64,000 bases of DNA from Perkinsela sp. pyNocScin1 (GCA_964019655.1 CAXHTR010000006.1:992001-1056000), one strand, 5' to 3'; shown: positions 10,674 through 21,521, counted from the first letter of the stretch. Numbers and translations are program-made. Notes: generated by a model not told the origin, from the sequence alone.

Positions 10674-11480
10674 ATGCATTCTTCTCTCATCCTCAATACG
10701 CTTATACTCTCTACTGCTGACCGACCCCCCCTTGAGAACACACAACGGACCTGCCTGCGAAAGTTCACCGACCCCGCCTCACTGCGGCCATCCATTTACA
10801 CGACGAGCAGCGGTGAGCAGTTCGGACAGGAGGCATACAGCAACCTCTGGGACCACTTCGTGAGCGCACCAGAGGCCGCGACCGAGGGCGTGTGCGGCTT
10901 TCGGGGCATCAAGTGCAGGAATGGCATCATCACATCACTCACAGTGAGTGTCGCCGACGGTGGGGCCAGCACAGAGATGGCCAAGCAAGCCTGCGTTGAC
11001 ATGGCCTGGCTGCCGCCGACGATCATGGGCGTGAGCATCGTACACACAGTGATGCTCAATGGGTGGCGATCAGAGGACCTCCCACGAAAACTGCGACTCA
11101 TGCGGCTACACCGCTGCCGCTCGAGCAATTCTTCGCTTCAGCCGGCTGGGGACAAGACGATAGACCTGCGCAAGCTCCCGCTCGAAATGGAAAATCTCTA
11201 CATTGTTGGTGGCTGGTACAATGGCAGCGTGGTGATCGACGACCTCCCGCCCAAGATGCAAATTCTCTATCTCTCGAACGCAAATTTTAGAGAAGCCATT
11301 GTCAACCTCGATGGGCTCCCGGTGAAAATGGCGCTCGTCGGCATCCGGCGCTACGGGAAGAGCAATACTATAAAAATTCACAAGATAGGGGGAAGGCCGA
11401 CGAAGGCGGTGATCAGTGGGCAGAAGAACACAATAGTCGCGCGCATGATAGAGCTCGGGAAAAGGAATATACTGGAGTAG
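10674..11480 (+). CDS. Divergent LRR protein (268 aa)
   Basis: The leader MHSSLILNTLILSTAD is longer than usual. The normal LxDQxxMEL cap cannot be recognised; after a charged region the cysteine motif appears as VCGFRGIKC. Repeats are few and irregular: MAWLPPTIMGVSI, DLPRKLRLMRLHRC, KLPLEMENLYIVG and DLPPKMQILYLSN keep the LP-x-x-(L/M) start but often lose the Asn ladder. It ends in a basic stretch (VARMIELGKRNILE). It is most like the gene at 14185. Either rapid divergence or relaxed constraint. Confidence 0.75.
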   Translation: MHSSLILNTLILSTADRPPLENTQRTCLRKFTDPASLRPSIYTTSSGEQFGQEAYSNLWDHFVSAPEAATEGVCGFRGIKCRNGIITSLTVSVADGGASTEMAKQACVDMAWLPPTIMGVSIVHTVMLNGWRSEDLPRKLRLMRLHRCRSSNSSLQPAGDKTIDLRKLPLEMENLYIVGGWYNGSVVIDDLPPKMQILYLSNANFREAIVNLDGLPVKMALVGIRRYGKSNTIKIHKIGGRPTKAVISGQKNTIVARMIELGKRNILE

Positions 11481-12066
11481 AAACTTTGGAATAAAGGGAA
11501 TTATGCAGTTGAAGTGCTCGGCGCTGACGAACAGGTTCTCTCAAGATTCCCTTATAACCTCTTCCCTCATGGTATTGTAGGGTTGTAATTTGTGTGTTGA
11601 GTTAATGTAGCGCATGCGCTTGACAATTAAGAGCTGGGTATGTTGAAGCTGCTTGATTTGATCACAGGACACTATTGCCTAGGCTTAAAGAACCTTATCG
11701 AGCTAAGAAAAAGGCATGCAAGAATTCTGTTTGCCATGCATGTGCACTGTGGCTAAACGAATGCTGCTAAAGCTTGATGAGGCTAGAGTTGAATCCTTGG
11801 TGTGCAGTCGATTTATGAAAAAAGGAGCGTGAATGAAAAAAGCTCTTGCTGTCTCTCGTGTTGTATTTCATGCGCAGCATCTTTCAATTCTACACAGTTA
11901 AAAAGGTGTTCAATCAGGTCAAATGAAGCACATCATTCACTTCGAGAAGAAAGACAGTCTCTTGGGATGAAACTTAGCGCTCAGAATGTTTCGATAGAAG
12001 ATCAGATATATTTTTTGAATTTTGTATCTTCGCTTCATTTCTTAATCCTTGCTTTATCTTTTACCA
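11481..12066. other. Intergenic, no supported gene
   Basis: No ORF with family motifs. The segment from about 12006 to 12066 is strongly T-rich before the next ATG. Confidence 0.5.
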
Positions 12067-12759
12067 ATGGCATTCCCCATCTGCTTCATCCTGACTGCTG
12101 ATGCTACGAACCTCAGCCGCGTGAATGTCGCATCGCTTCCCGAACAGACCCTGATGGAGCTCTTCGTCGATGGCTTCGAAAGGAAGAATTTGTTTCAAGA
12201 CAGAGACGGCGCCTACACTGATTGTCACACCTGGATTCCCGTCCACGTGACTTCAGGTGCTGTGTTTCAGTTCGTTACAAGATGTTCTGATCGGGAAAGG
12301 CCACTCTGTGGTGAGCTTCGAGTAAAATACTTGCCACAGACCGTCTTCAATTTAGATTTGACCAAACAATGCCTTTACGGACCGCTCGACACTTCAGAGC
12401 TCCCACCGGCCCTCGTGTACCTCGTCCTCGGGGAGAATTCTCTGACGGGAAGTTTCAAGACAGAATGCCTGCCACCACTGCTCATCTGTGTGTTCATCCC
12501 GGGGAACAATTTTAGCGGTACGCTCAACCTTTCAGCCCTCCCAGAGAATTTGACAACTTTTTCTGCTGAGAGAAACGCTTTTGTGGGCAAAGTTGATTTT
12601 TCGAGCCTGCCAGTGACGCTCAAGTGGCTGAATATTTCGCACAATGCGATTACGGGTAGCATCAAAGGGGCAAAGATGCCGACAGCGATTCAAAGCCTTA
12701 TGACAGAAGGGACAGCGGTGGAGTGGGGTAATTATGTGCCCGGAAACGGTCAGGAATGA
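12067..12759 (+). CDS. LRR protein (230 aa)
   Basis: Leader MAFPICFILTADATNLSRVN; the frame upstream lacks an ATG, so 12067 is the natural start. Cap: ASLPEQTLMELFVDGF. Only the first cap cysteine remains (DCHTWIPVHV). Five repeats follow (YLPQTVFNLDL, LPPALVYLVLGENSLTGS, and so on) and a sixth degenerate one. The C-terminal V-[VI]-D-x-x-G cap is lacking. Stops at TGA, one of several ordinary genes here using TGA as terminator, which argues against TGA recoding in this genome. Confidence 0.86.
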   Translation: MAFPICFILTADATNLSRVNVASLPEQTLMELFVDGFERKNLFQDRDGAYTDCHTWIPVHVTSGAVFQFVTRCSDRERPLCGELRVKYLPQTVFNLDLTKQCLYGPLDTSELPPALVYLVLGENSLTGSFKTECLPPLLICVFIPGNNFSGTLNLSALPENLTTFSAERNAFVGKVDFSSLPVTLKWLNISHNAITGSIKGAKMPTAIQSLMTEGTAVEWGNYVPGNGQE

Positions 12760-13044
12760 TCGTTTAGGTAGTTAGTGAAAAGAACAAGAGCGTGCTGAAG
12801 TGCCTTTATGTAAAAGAGAGAAAACCACATCAGCTTGATGATGAAAGAATATCAAAGCTCTCATAGGATATTCCTCTCAAATGTAATGCGCATCTTGGAA
12901 TCAGTCACTTATCTGTTTCGAACTGAATTGAAATGAAAATCCAATTCTCAACCCGGTTTGCTTGTCAACCAATACGATGTCATTGTAGCTTTGACCTTAT
13001 CAAGTGTACATGCGTTCTTCCTTTCCTTTAGCACATTAAGCACA

Positions 13045-13848
13045 ATGCTCGTATCCTTCATATCCTGCGCCGACACAGATGGCTTTGGCCGGGTCGATTT
13101 AAGCTCTCTGTCAGACCAAACGCTCATGGAACTTCTCGTTGGAGACATTCAGCGCAATACGATGCTCCGAGATAGTGAAGGAGAATTCCTTGAAATTCAC
13201 TCCTGGAATGGTCTCACGTTTAGCGACACTGGAGAACTACTTGACATCGATTTCGATGCGGAGGCTGTAATGGACGGACACGACGATGTAGTAAGCTACA
13301 TTGTTGGACCGAAAGGAAGCATTGACCTCAAGTGGATACCGATGACAGTCAGATATTTCACAATAGTTGATCTTGCGCTTGAAGGGGTTGTCGAAACACG
13401 CGAGCTCCCAGAGCATCTGGAGTACTTTGACATATCTGCGAATATTTTCCGAGGGACCTTTTGTATTGCGTCGCTACCCCAAAAGATTCAAAGCGTAAAA
13501 ATTGCCTCTAATCTGCTCGATGGAACCTTGGACATGGTACATCTGCCGCCGCATGTCACACTTTTTGTGGCTGAGTTTAATCGCTTTCATGGGTCTCTCG
13601 ACTTTAGCGATCTGCCGAAGAACATTGTGACTTTACGAGTGGGCTTCAACGACTTTCAAGGGACCGTTGATCTTAGCAAAATACCGTCGAAAATGCGCTT
13701 TTTTGCGATGCAGAGCACAAAGGTCAAGCAGGACCAGCTCGTGGTTCGGGTCCCAGATCCTGGCGTGGAGTACTTCTACTTAACCAAGGCAAACTTTGGT
13801 AGTATTGTTGACACATCTGGGAAGGACTTGAAAAAGGTATTCTTCTAA
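13045..13848 (+). CDS. LRR protein (267 aa)
   Basis: The ATG at 13045 gives leader MLVSFISCADTDGFGRVD; the open frame upstream begins with TTG and is a T-rich leader sequence. Cap: SLSDQTLMELLVGDI. Both cap cysteines are absent (IHSWNGLTFSDTG). About five to six repeats, then the complete C-terminal cap LTKANFGSIVDTSGKDLKKVFF. A typical member of the cysteine-less class, with the genes at 16614, 53545 and 54557. Confidence 0.87.
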   Translation: MLVSFISCADTDGFGRVDLSSLSDQTLMELLVGDIQRNTMLRDSEGEFLEIHSWNGLTFSDTGELLDIDFDAEAVMDGHDDVVSYIVGPKGSIDLKWIPMTVRYFTIVDLALEGVVETRELPEHLEYFDISANIFRGTFCIASLPQKIQSVKIASNLLDGTLDMVHLPPHVTLFVAEFNRFHGSLDFSDLPKNIVTLRVGFNDFQGTVDLSKIPSKMRFFAMQSTKVKQDQLVVRVPDPGVEYFYLTKANFGSIVDTSGKDLKKVFF

Positions 13849-14184
13849 GATTTTGCGTAGAGATCTTCGCCATGCGGCATCAAGCGCACAAGAGGACGTG
13901 TATCATCAAGCGCAATATAGGACGTGTATATCGAGCCGATATACGATGAGCATCGAGCCCGAGAAAGCGCTGAAGCACATCGAAAAAATCAAATGGCTAC
14001 AAAAAGCGAAGGTGCAGTAAATACCAGAGGTCATTCCCATTTAAGGTTTCTGAAATGGAGCATAATGTTCCGCATATATGAACAATGGTATATTATAATA
14101 AGAAGAGTAACGAATACACCATCATTTCATCTTGATAGCTACTGCTAAGTACCTGTTACTTACTTCGACCTTTCCAAGCTCTAA

Positions 14185-15003
14185 ATGCTAACCGGTCTCT
14201 TCATCAACCTCACAGCCATCGACCCACCGCCGCGCCGCTTCGCCCCATATGCTCCACGTATCGACAGAACCAGCGCGCAGGCCCGCATGATGAAAAAAGC
14301 GCTCCGAGTGTCCACGCAGTGCCTCTCACCCGCTTTCACCTTCGCGCACTACATTGAGGCGGAGGGATATGACCCACCTGACCCCTGCACGTGGACGGGT
14401 GTTGAGTGTGATGGAGGCGCTGTGCGCGTGTTCCGAATGACTGGGGTCGAAAACCTCGTCGAGGGGCACAGAAAGTGGGAAATTCGAGCGGAATGGCTCC
14501 CCAGCACAATTCATGAAATTCACCTCGCTGAAGTTCTGTTCATTAATGGCTTGCGCACAGATTTGCTCCCGCGAGAGCTCCGCTACCTCAGTCTCTCCGG
14601 GTGTGGCGATCTCAAGTGGAATTTTCGCTTTGACCGACTGCCGAAGCAAATGGAGTACCTCTCCATCTCCCAGGAGGATCGCAATTTTGGGCCAGTGCAC
14701 ATCGGCACACTGCCGGAAACAATGAAAGTCATAAAAATCGTCGCGTATCACATCAGCAGCACCATAATCGACCGCCACTTTCTGCCTGCAGACTTGGAAA
14801 AAATTGTTGTGAACAGCGCCTGGGGCAGTGGGCTCGTCGACGTCGACGGTGAAGCACTGGATGCGCGGGTATCGACTGCGAAGGACCCGCACTGGCTAGT
14901 GCCTGCGGAGGAGATCCACACGCAGTACATCCAGCAGTACCAGGAGAACTTCTTGCAGCGCCAGCGGCAGGCTGTTCGAGACCTCTATCTCAGAGGCAGG
15001 TAG
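14185..15003 (+). CDS. Divergent LRR protein (272 aa)
   Basis: Leader MLTGLFINLTAIDPPPRRFA. The cap helix is degenerate (TSAQARMMKKAL), but the cysteine motif is clear (PCTWTGVEC). The repeats are weak: EWLPSTIHEIHLAEV, LLPRELRYLSLSGC, RLPKQMEYLSIS, TLPETMKVIKI. A C-terminal tail of about 40 residues rich in Gln, Arg and Glu (IQQYQENFLQRQRQ) looks helical or coiled and is unique in the family. Groups with the gene at 10674. Confidence 0.78.
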   Translation: MLTGLFINLTAIDPPPRRFAPYAPRIDRTSAQARMMKKALRVSTQCLSPAFTFAHYIEAEGYDPPDPCTWTGVECDGGAVRVFRMTGVENLVEGHRKWEIRAEWLPSTIHEIHLAEVLFINGLRTDLLPRELRYLSLSGCGDLKWNFRFDRLPKQMEYLSISQEDRNFGPVHIGTLPETMKVIKIVAYHISSTIIDRHFLPADLEKIVVNSAWGSGLVDVDGEALDARVSTAKDPHWLVPAEEIHTQYIQQYQENFLQRQRQAVRDLYLRGR

Positions 15004-15233
15004 GAGAGTCGACGAAGATGGTACAGAAATGCAACGCACAAATTATCTGTTGGGTCAGGAAAAAGGAGCAGAAAGCGATGAAGAGTTAAAAGTATGCGCA
15101 AGCTTTCAGTATTGCGTCGAAATGTTATCTGATCTTATTCATGGAGCATTATCTGATGTATCGACTGTATTCTTCTTTACAGCAGTATCGAAATAACGCC
15201 TTTTTACGCTTTACTCTACATTTCTTCATCGCA

Positions 15234-16157
15234 ATGCTTCTCTTCATCCAAACAGCCGATCCATGTGCATCAGCTGGCCGCGTCAGCGCTTTCAACCTAT
15301 CCGACCAAACGCGCATGGAGCTCCTAGTTGAAAATGTCCCGAACAACCGCTTTCGCACCCAGGAGGGCGATTTCCTCTCTGTCTGCTTTTGGGAGGGCAT
15401 TGAGTGCGATGCCGAGGAGAACGTCACAGCCATCGACTGGGGCTACGTGAGCTGGACGAAAGGTGCAGTGTCCCTCGAGTGGCTCCCGCCGAACTTGGAG
15501 TACTTTGGCATCGCGCGATTCAAAAAGGGTCAGAGTTTTACAGGGACGATCGACACAGAAGGGCTGCCGAAAGGTTTGGATGTCTTCGACGTGAGCTGCC
15601 ACGGATTCTCTGGGACAATTAATCTATGCACACTCCCAGCGCATCTCATAACACTGAGTGTGACTGCAAACGATCTCGAAGGGCCAATATGCCTCGATAG
15701 CCTGCCTAGCACGCTAGTGGAGCTCAACTTGTCTTCGAATGCTTTTGTTGGTGATGTTTCCCTCGACAACCTGCCGCCAAAGCTTTCGAATCTTGACATG
15801 TCATTCAACTCGCTGAGCGGAACGATTGAGACAAGCGCCCTGCCAGACTCCCTCGGACACCTCGACCTCAACAGGAACAAATTTCACGGGACTGTCAACT
15901 TGGAGACGCTGCCAGCAAAGATGCAAACGCTGTCCTTGCGGGGGAACTCATTTTTTGGGAGTCTCTCGTTTGCGTCTTTGCCAAAGAACATGCGGGAGAT
16001 TGACCTCAACTTGAACCAATTTTCGGGGACTGTGCGCTTCGGAAATTTGCCACCGTCGATACGCTCGGTGAGTCTTGGAGGCAACAAAATCGAGGTTGAC
16101 GAGGCGGAAAAACTTCCTCATCAGGTTCATATGTATCACTGGCAAATCGGTAGATAA
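15234..16157 (+). CDS. LRR protein (307 aa)
   Basis: I prefer the ATG at 15234 (leader MLLFIQTADPCASAGRVS) over an in-frame ATG at 15141, because the intervening codons come from a pyrimidine-rich leader and the family always starts at this point. The sequence gcaATGCTTCTCTTCA is shared with the gene at 16614. Cap: FNLSDQTRMELLVENV; cysteine motif VCFWEGIEC. Eight near-perfect 23-residue repeats (LPAHLITLSVTANDLEGPI and so on) and a partial ninth. The usual C-terminal cap is replaced by a short tail. Confidence 0.88.
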   Translation: MLLFIQTADPCASAGRVSAFNLSDQTRMELLVENVPNNRFRTQEGDFLSVCFWEGIECDAEENVTAIDWGYVSWTKGAVSLEWLPPNLEYFGIARFKKGQSFTGTIDTEGLPKGLDVFDVSCHGFSGTINLCTLPAHLITLSVTANDLEGPICLDSLPSTLVELNLSSNAFVGDVSLDNLPPKLSNLDMSFNSLSGTIETSALPDSLGHLDLNRNKFHGTVNLETLPAKMQTLSLRGNSFFGSLSFASLPKNMREIDLNLNQFSGTVRFGNLPPSIRSVSLGGNKIEVDEAEKLPHQVHMYHWQIGR

Positions 16158-16613
16158 AAGGTAGATTCATTATTTGTGTAGTAGTGCTTTTGGATGTGAA
16201 TAGAACATTTCTGATTGCTTTTTGCTCTTTCAGATCTGCATCAAATGTGCGTTGAGCCCCAGGCTTAATAAAAGATATGTACTTAAAGAAAAATGCAATT
16301 TCGTCGATACAAATTCAGCCATTGATGGGAAGTGTATAATTCAAAGTATTCGGATCTGCAGGTATTTAGCACAAAGAAATCAGGAAGCTTCTGAAAGCTC
16401 GATATTTCATCTCTCATTTCACCAATTTTATCCTGAATAAAAACTTCTACAGCCGATTCTCGCTCCTTCATCAAGGTCATCACAAGAATAACTTACCATT
16501 CCACAAACCCAGCTTTGACATCATAGCACGAAGTAGTGGTTGAGATATATGCCATTCTTTTCTTCCAAACAATAACTCTTTTCTATTACTTCTCTACTAC
16601 GTCAACTACCGCA
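16158..16613. other. Intergenic; pyrimidine-rich run before the next ATG
   Basis: No gene seen. Bases 16573-16613 are dominated by C and T (for example tctattacttctctactac) and end in gca before the ATG. This could be an initiator-type promoter or a trans-splice acceptor region; the sequence does not decide. Confidence 0.4.
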
Positions 16614-17666
16614 ATGCTTCTCTTCACTCTCACTGCCGACGAATTCCCTTCGCTCGGCCGCGTCAGCGTCACCGAGCTCCCCGACCAGGCACGCATGGAG
16701 CTCCTCGTCGCTGATTTCCGCCAAAATTCCAAATTCAAGGACGCCGACGGCGACTTCAGGGACATCCACGACTGGCCCGGCGTCGAGTTCAATGCAAGCG
16801 GCGCACCCACCGCCATCGACCTCAACAGCACCGGATTTTTCGTCGCCGGCGGCTCAATCGACCTCCAGTGGATCCCACCGAGCGTCGAAGTCTTTGACGC
16901 GCGCTACAACCAGCTCAGCGGGGAAATCTCATGCAAAGCGCTCCCAGAGGGCCTGCGCAAGCTCCATCTTGATGAAAATGACTTTGCCTCGACGATAGAC
17001 ATCGAAAATCTCCCCCGCACGCTCACCCACGCCGACGTGAGCTACAACGTGCTCTCGGGGACTGTCGACCTAAGCGACCTGCCGCCGGGCCTCGAGTCGC
17101 TGCTCCTGCAGCACAACGAGCTGAGCGGCAGTGTTGACCTCTGCACGCTGCCGAAAACCCTCGAGACAATTCAGCTCAACGATAACGATTTCAGCGGCGA
17201 AATATTTCTCAGAAAGTTGCCCGCCGCGCTCAGCACGCTCGATGTGAGCAACAACAGGCTGCGTGGCAGTCTCGAGCTCAGACAGCTGCCGGCTGGGCTC
17301 AGCAGCTTTGTCGCAAACTCCAACAGTTTTAGCGGCGAAATTTGTCTACGTGCACTCCCCGCTGGCCTGCGCACGCTCAATGTCCAAGGGAACGAGCTCT
17401 CGGGGACGTTGGACTTTTCAAGACTACCGTACGTTCTGCGCTACCTCATGCTCGACCAGAACGCATTTACGGGGGAGATTGACCTCTCGCTGCTGCCAGA
17501 GGGCATGCGGAGCCTCGCAGTGGCGCAGAACCGGCTCAGCGGCGTGTTGGACATGTCCGTGGCACCGCCGGCAGTCGATGTGACGCACCACAAGAACTCC
17601 TTCTCGAAGGTCATCAATCGTGCGGGATGCGAGATTGAGTACAGGAGCGGGCGGAAGTTTGAGTGA
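16614..17666 (+). CDS. LRR protein, regular 10-repeat member (350 aa)
   Basis: Start at the ATG giving MLLFTLTADEFPSLGRVS; an upstream in-frame extension starts only with GTG. Cap: ELPDQARMELLVADF. Cap cysteines are absent (IHDWPGVEFNASG). Ten 23-residue repeats are the most regular in the window, for example LPPGLESLLLQHNELSGSVD and LPKTLETIQLNDNDFSGEI. The cap HHKNSFSKVINRAGCEIEY follows. Third codon positions are strongly GC-rich. A good reference sequence for the repeat consensus. Confidence 0.92.
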   Translation: MLLFTLTADEFPSLGRVSVTELPDQARMELLVADFRQNSKFKDADGDFRDIHDWPGVEFNASGAPTAIDLNSTGFFVAGGSIDLQWIPPSVEVFDARYNQLSGEISCKALPEGLRKLHLDENDFASTIDIENLPRTLTHADVSYNVLSGTVDLSDLPPGLESLLLQHNELSGSVDLCTLPKTLETIQLNDNDFSGEIFLRKLPAALSTLDVSNNRLRGSLELRQLPAGLSSFVANSNSFSGEICLRALPAGLRTLNVQGNELSGTLDFSRLPYVLRYLMLDQNAFTGEIDLSLLPEGMRSLAVAQNRLSGVLDMSVAPPAVDVTHHKNSFSKVINRAGCEIEYRSGRKFE

Positions 17667-18200
17667 GATAGGAAGGAACACGGAGTATAGAATAGGATAA
17701 TTTGCGTGAGAAGTGGGAAATACGTAGATATAGTAGGGCTTGGTGAGGATACAGAAGTCTTTATTCAATTTTTTCCGTGCTATTGCGACTCTTTTATATT
17801 AATGAAATGGTTCATGCGTCGACAAGGCAAGAGCAAGTCCTGCTTTGAAGTATCAAGAGTAATTTCATCAGTATTCTGTGTAAGAAGTCTTACGAACGGC
17901 TCTCAAGATTCGGAAGAATAGCCTTTTGAGAGAAATCAAATTCAGAAGAAACCAATAATGTTCTCTGAGCTTGAGTTGTACATTACATTGGAAAAGGAGT
18001 TGTGCTCATCGGCGAAGTAGTCACAAATGTAAAATTTGAATCATTTCACATACAAACACAAAGAATCTCTCGTGTTCCCTCACTTTCTGGCCTTTCGACC
18101 TTGAAACTGACTTAAATTTTGGACTGAACTGACAGAAGCACCAAGCATTTCCTTCCGTTCTTAATCAGCATACATTCTTACTTTCTACATTTTCTAAGTT
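17667..18200. other. Intergenic, no supported gene
   Basis: No ORF with family motifs. A TAA lies two codons before the ATG at 18201, fixing the next gene's start. Confidence 0.5.
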
Positions 18201-18821
18201 ATGCTCATCTCAACTATTCTTCTCACAGCTGACCCCTTCCTCGGAAAAATGGATGCCGCATTACTCACGCAGCAGCAGCGCATGGAGCTCTTCGTTACAT
18301 CATTGGATGATAGCCCCATTGCGGATGAGCTCGGTGGTGACTGCAGCGACGCCTGTACGTGGGCGGGCGTGTCTTGCAATGACGAAATTGTGCAGAGTAT
18401 TCTATGGAGCCGAATGAACGTGTTCATCTCTGCATCGATCGATTTTACGATGTTTCCGCTTCATCTCAGTATATTCGACGTCTTTTCGCAAAATTTGATA
18501 GGCGAAGTAAACCTCCAAAAATTGCCACAGACAATGACGATGTTGTCGCTTATGAGCTGTAAGTTTTCTGGGACTTTGGACTGCAGTGCGCTCCCACCGC
18601 AGCTAGAGTACTTGTGCGTCAGCGGAAATGCCATACAAGCGATCAAAAATATTGTGAACTTGCCAGAGGTGCTCGAGTTTTTGGACTTCGCGGAGATGGA
18701 AAATCAGAAGAAGTCTGTGAAGATTGGCGCACTGCCGGAGAATGGCCTTATTATCGAATTAAATGGTTGTGGCATTCAGGACATAGAACTGGAGGTTCTG
18801 GAGGTTTCCCATTGCGGCTGA
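18201..18821 (+). CDS. LRR protein, short DACTW subtype (206 aa)
   Basis: Leader MLISTILLTADPFLGKMD is complete: the codon two before the ATG is TAA. So the entire hydrophobic stretch is about eight residues. Cap: LLTQQQRMELFVTSL; cysteine motif ACTWAGVSC. Four to five degenerate repeats (KLPQTMTMLSLMSCKFSG, ALPPQLEYLCVSGNAI) lead to a tail ending GCGIQDIELEV. It is most similar to the minus-strand genes at 46208, 46968, 47759 and 48586, which share the NAI-x-A-I motif and this short layout. Last gene before the convergent strand switch. Confidence 0.86.
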   Translation: MLISTILLTADPFLGKMDAALLTQQQRMELFVTSLDDSPIADELGGDCSDACTWAGVSCNDEIVQSILWSRMNVFISASIDFTMFPLHLSIFDVFSQNLIGEVNLQKLPQTMTMLSLMSCKFSGTLDCSALPPQLEYLCVSGNAIQAIKNIVNLPEVLEFLDFAEMENQKKSVKIGALPENGLIIELNGCGIQDIELEVLEVSHCG

Positions 18822-19048
18822 AACGTGCTCGAGCAGTGCCGAATTGTAAGGCCTCGTTTGCACGATCAAGCATGATGTCAGCTACGAGAATACAGTGTAG
18901 CATGGCGTATGTGAAGAGAACGAAAATACGTTTGAAGATATAAACGTCTCACAGGTTTCCTTATCGCCAGTCAGCGAATCACTGGTCTATACTTCATATA
19001 TACTGTCTACGTTGAATAAATCGTACGCTTCAGGTCTGTCTTTTCTGA

Positions 19049-19821
19049 TCACACTTGCATGAATTGATACTTTTCGTGCCCCTTCGAGACAAACATGAAC
19101 TCCTCAGAGACATTCACTCCCCCCGCTTCGACATGGATTTGTACGTCCTCGGCTGGGCATGCACGCAGGTCGAGTGTGCCCTCAAAACGATTCTTCTGCA
19201 GCTCTATCTCGTCCATGTTCGCAGGCAGCTTTGTGATGTCGACGGACCCCGAAAATTGATTCTGCGAAACAGAAAGAAATTTGAAAGTCTTCGGAAGCGC
19301 TGTCAAGTCCAAGGATCCCGAAAAATCGTTCGAAAACATGACCAAGCTATTGAGCTTCGGCGGCAAACTCGTGAGGTCCGCTAACCCACTGAATTTGTTC
19401 GAAGTGACGGATATTATCGTGAGTTCCTCGGGAAACGAGCGAAAATCAATGCTACCGCTCATTTGGTTATGCCCTATGTTAAAATACTGTAGCCCCTTTG
19501 GAAGTTTCGATGCGTCGAGCGTACCCTCAAAATAATTGTATGCTACTTGAAAGCTGAAAACATTAGTCGGAATAAAGTCAATGGGGAGAGTCCCCTGAGA
19601 CCAACAAAGCTGAAGTTGAGCTCGGTGACACGACCTTCTGCACCCAAAATCACGCCGACCCAATTTACAACGTCATCGTACTCCCCGTCATCTTTTTGAA
19701 ATGTACGCTTTGTCTCGTCGGAACTCGAGGACAGCATGAGCTCAAGAAGCATCGCATCTGGCAGCATGCATTGATTGATGCGGCCGAGAGGGTTGTCTGC
19801 AGCGAGAAGATACTGAAGCAT
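19049..19821 (-). pseudogene. LRR gene with a -1 frameshift
   Basis: The first frame starts at 19821 with MLQYLLAADNPLGRINQ and runs through the cap to FSFVGLRG. The rest of the protein (GTLPIDFIPTNV, then about six repeats such as LPKGLQYFNIGHNQMSGS) is in another frame to 19049, ending with the cap EAGGVNVSEEF. The switch lies at the GGGG run at about 19590-19596, where one base appears missing. The cap cysteines are absent (DVVNWVGVILG). Apart from this lesion the gene looks complete, so a recent mutation or a sequencing error are both possible. Confidence 0.8.
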
Positions 19822-20013
19822 GCTATTGAAACTGAAAGAAACTTGATGAAAAGTAAGGGATGGAAAGTAAAGTGGGATTCGAACGGTCTTTCATACCATT
19901 CTGAGCAAAAGTAAATGTTGAAAGTCAATCCGCGAAAAAAGTAAGGTTTAGCCCCTTTTTTCCTATAGTTGCCATCAGCGATTGACATTTTCCTTCTCGC
20001 ACTCCAACGATAC

Positions 20014-20470
20014 TCATAGAATTACTGCCGCTGGCTTTCGTCCATCCCCCAGCGGAAAGAAATTATTCTCTCGCAGGTCGCAGAACTTCATACCCGCTGG
20101 CATCTCTTCAAACGCAAGCACGCCGCACATCTCGTTGTTCCGGAGGTCCAGCATCTCGAGCCCGCGCGGAAGCTCACCGAAATCAACAGCCCCTTCAAAG
20201 TAGTTGTCGCTCGCGTAGAGCCGGCAGAGCGACGCTGGGAGTTTACGCAGCATATTTTTGAAGAAAATGGAATATGGCCTTTGAGGGCGTTGGAGCTCAA
20301 GTTGAGTGTTGTGAGTGTTTCAGGCAGTGCTGTTAGGTCGACGCTGCCGTAAAAGTTGTTTTCTTGAAGTGAAAGTGCTCTGAGTGTCGCTGGGAGTGCT
20401 CGCAGGTCCACAGTGCCCTTCAGGCGATTTTTGTGGACGAGAAATACTTGGAGCCTTGGTGGTGGTGGTC
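20014..20470 (-). pseudogene. Truncated LRR gene with frameshift
   Basis: Repeats can be read from RLQVFLVHKNRLKGTVD through LPATLRALSLQENNFYGSVD to LKGHIPFSSK. They continue in another frame from MLRKLPASLCRLYASDNYFEG to the end at 20014. The change occurs at the AAAAA run near 20252-20258, consistent with loss of one A. The whole N-terminal part (leader, cap and first repeats) is missing, so this is a 5'-truncated relic. Confidence 0.75.
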
Positions 20471-20607
20471 CAAATATCGAGTAACACTGAAATTATTGTA
20501 AAATTTAACACTGTCATTCCATATTCAGGAAACTTCTCTCGACCTCTTTCTATTCTTTCCCAACCTATTTTTATATAGATCTAACTCCTCACTTGAGACC
20601 TAACCTC

Positions 20608-21521
20608 TCACATTCTATTCTGTTCATTGTCCCGTTTTTCATTACATTCGAAATTCACCCACTCGGGCAAAGTGGTCACCCCGCTCATCTCGATTGGGTT
20701 GCCACGTATATCAAAGGATGCCGCATCGTTCCACTTCGCTTGTGTCAGCGCTCCCCAATCCCCTGTGATCGAGTTGAAAGCGAGCGAGAGCTCCTCGAGT
20801 GCCTCTGGGAGATCGTCGAACAACCGAGTAAAATCGATTTCACCCGCAAACCCGTTGCGGTCGAGCAAAAGTGCCTCTAACCCCTCTGGTAGTCTGCTGA
20901 GGTCAATAGTCCCCATAAAATTGTTCTCGCTGAGATTGGCAAACTCAAGGTCCCCTGGCAGATTGGTCAGGTCGGCACTGCCACTGAAATTGTTCCTCCA
21001 GATACGAAGTTCGCTCAATTCTGATGGCAGCGCACCGAAATCCACAGTCCCCGAAAAATTGTTTTCGGACAAGTTCAGAAACTGCAGTGACCGCGGCAAG
21101 TCACCAAAGTCTACTTCTCCATGAAACCGGTTGCCGCAGAGGTCAAAGAGAATCATTTCTTTCGGGAGCAGTGCTGCATTGACTGTGCCGTGAATTCGAC
21201 GACTTTCTGCGACTTTGTGCTGCGTGATGCCGAACATGCGGAGCTTTGGCGGTAGAACATCGAGCGAGGCCGTTCCGCCGAGCCACTTCTCGTGTCCAAA
21301 TTCAATCTCCATAACGTCAACTTTGCGGTTGCACTGGACATTTTTCCAACCGCATGCGTCTGTGAAATTCCCGCTCTTGTCTCGCTTGTCATTGGCTCGA
21401 AAGCTACGGTTCTCGCGCAGCATGGGCTCGACGAGGAGCTCCATGCGCATCTGGTCGGTGAGCTCGTTCATGTGCAAGCGGCCGATGGGTGTGTCGGCGG
21501 TGCGAGGAGGGGTAAAGGCAT
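20608..21521 (-). pseudogene. LRR gene with frameshift in the leader
   Basis: An ATG at 21521 opens the leader MPLPLLAP, but the continuation ADTPIGRLHMNELTDQMRMEL is in a frame displaced by one base, within about 21499-21515. From there the frame is open to 20608: cysteine motif ACGWKNVQC, about eight repeats (LPRSLQFLNLSENNFSGTVD and so on), and a charged tail. Translation could in principle start at the internal ATG at 21471, giving a 287-residue protein without leader. So this may be a pseudogene, a cytosolic variant or a sequencing error. Confidence 0.7.

Noticed and set aside
19862-19900. Sequence resembling a tRNA T-loop (gggattcgaac, minus strand TTCGAAT)
   Set aside because: The flanking five bases on each side do not pair and no matching acceptor, D or anticodon arm could be found.
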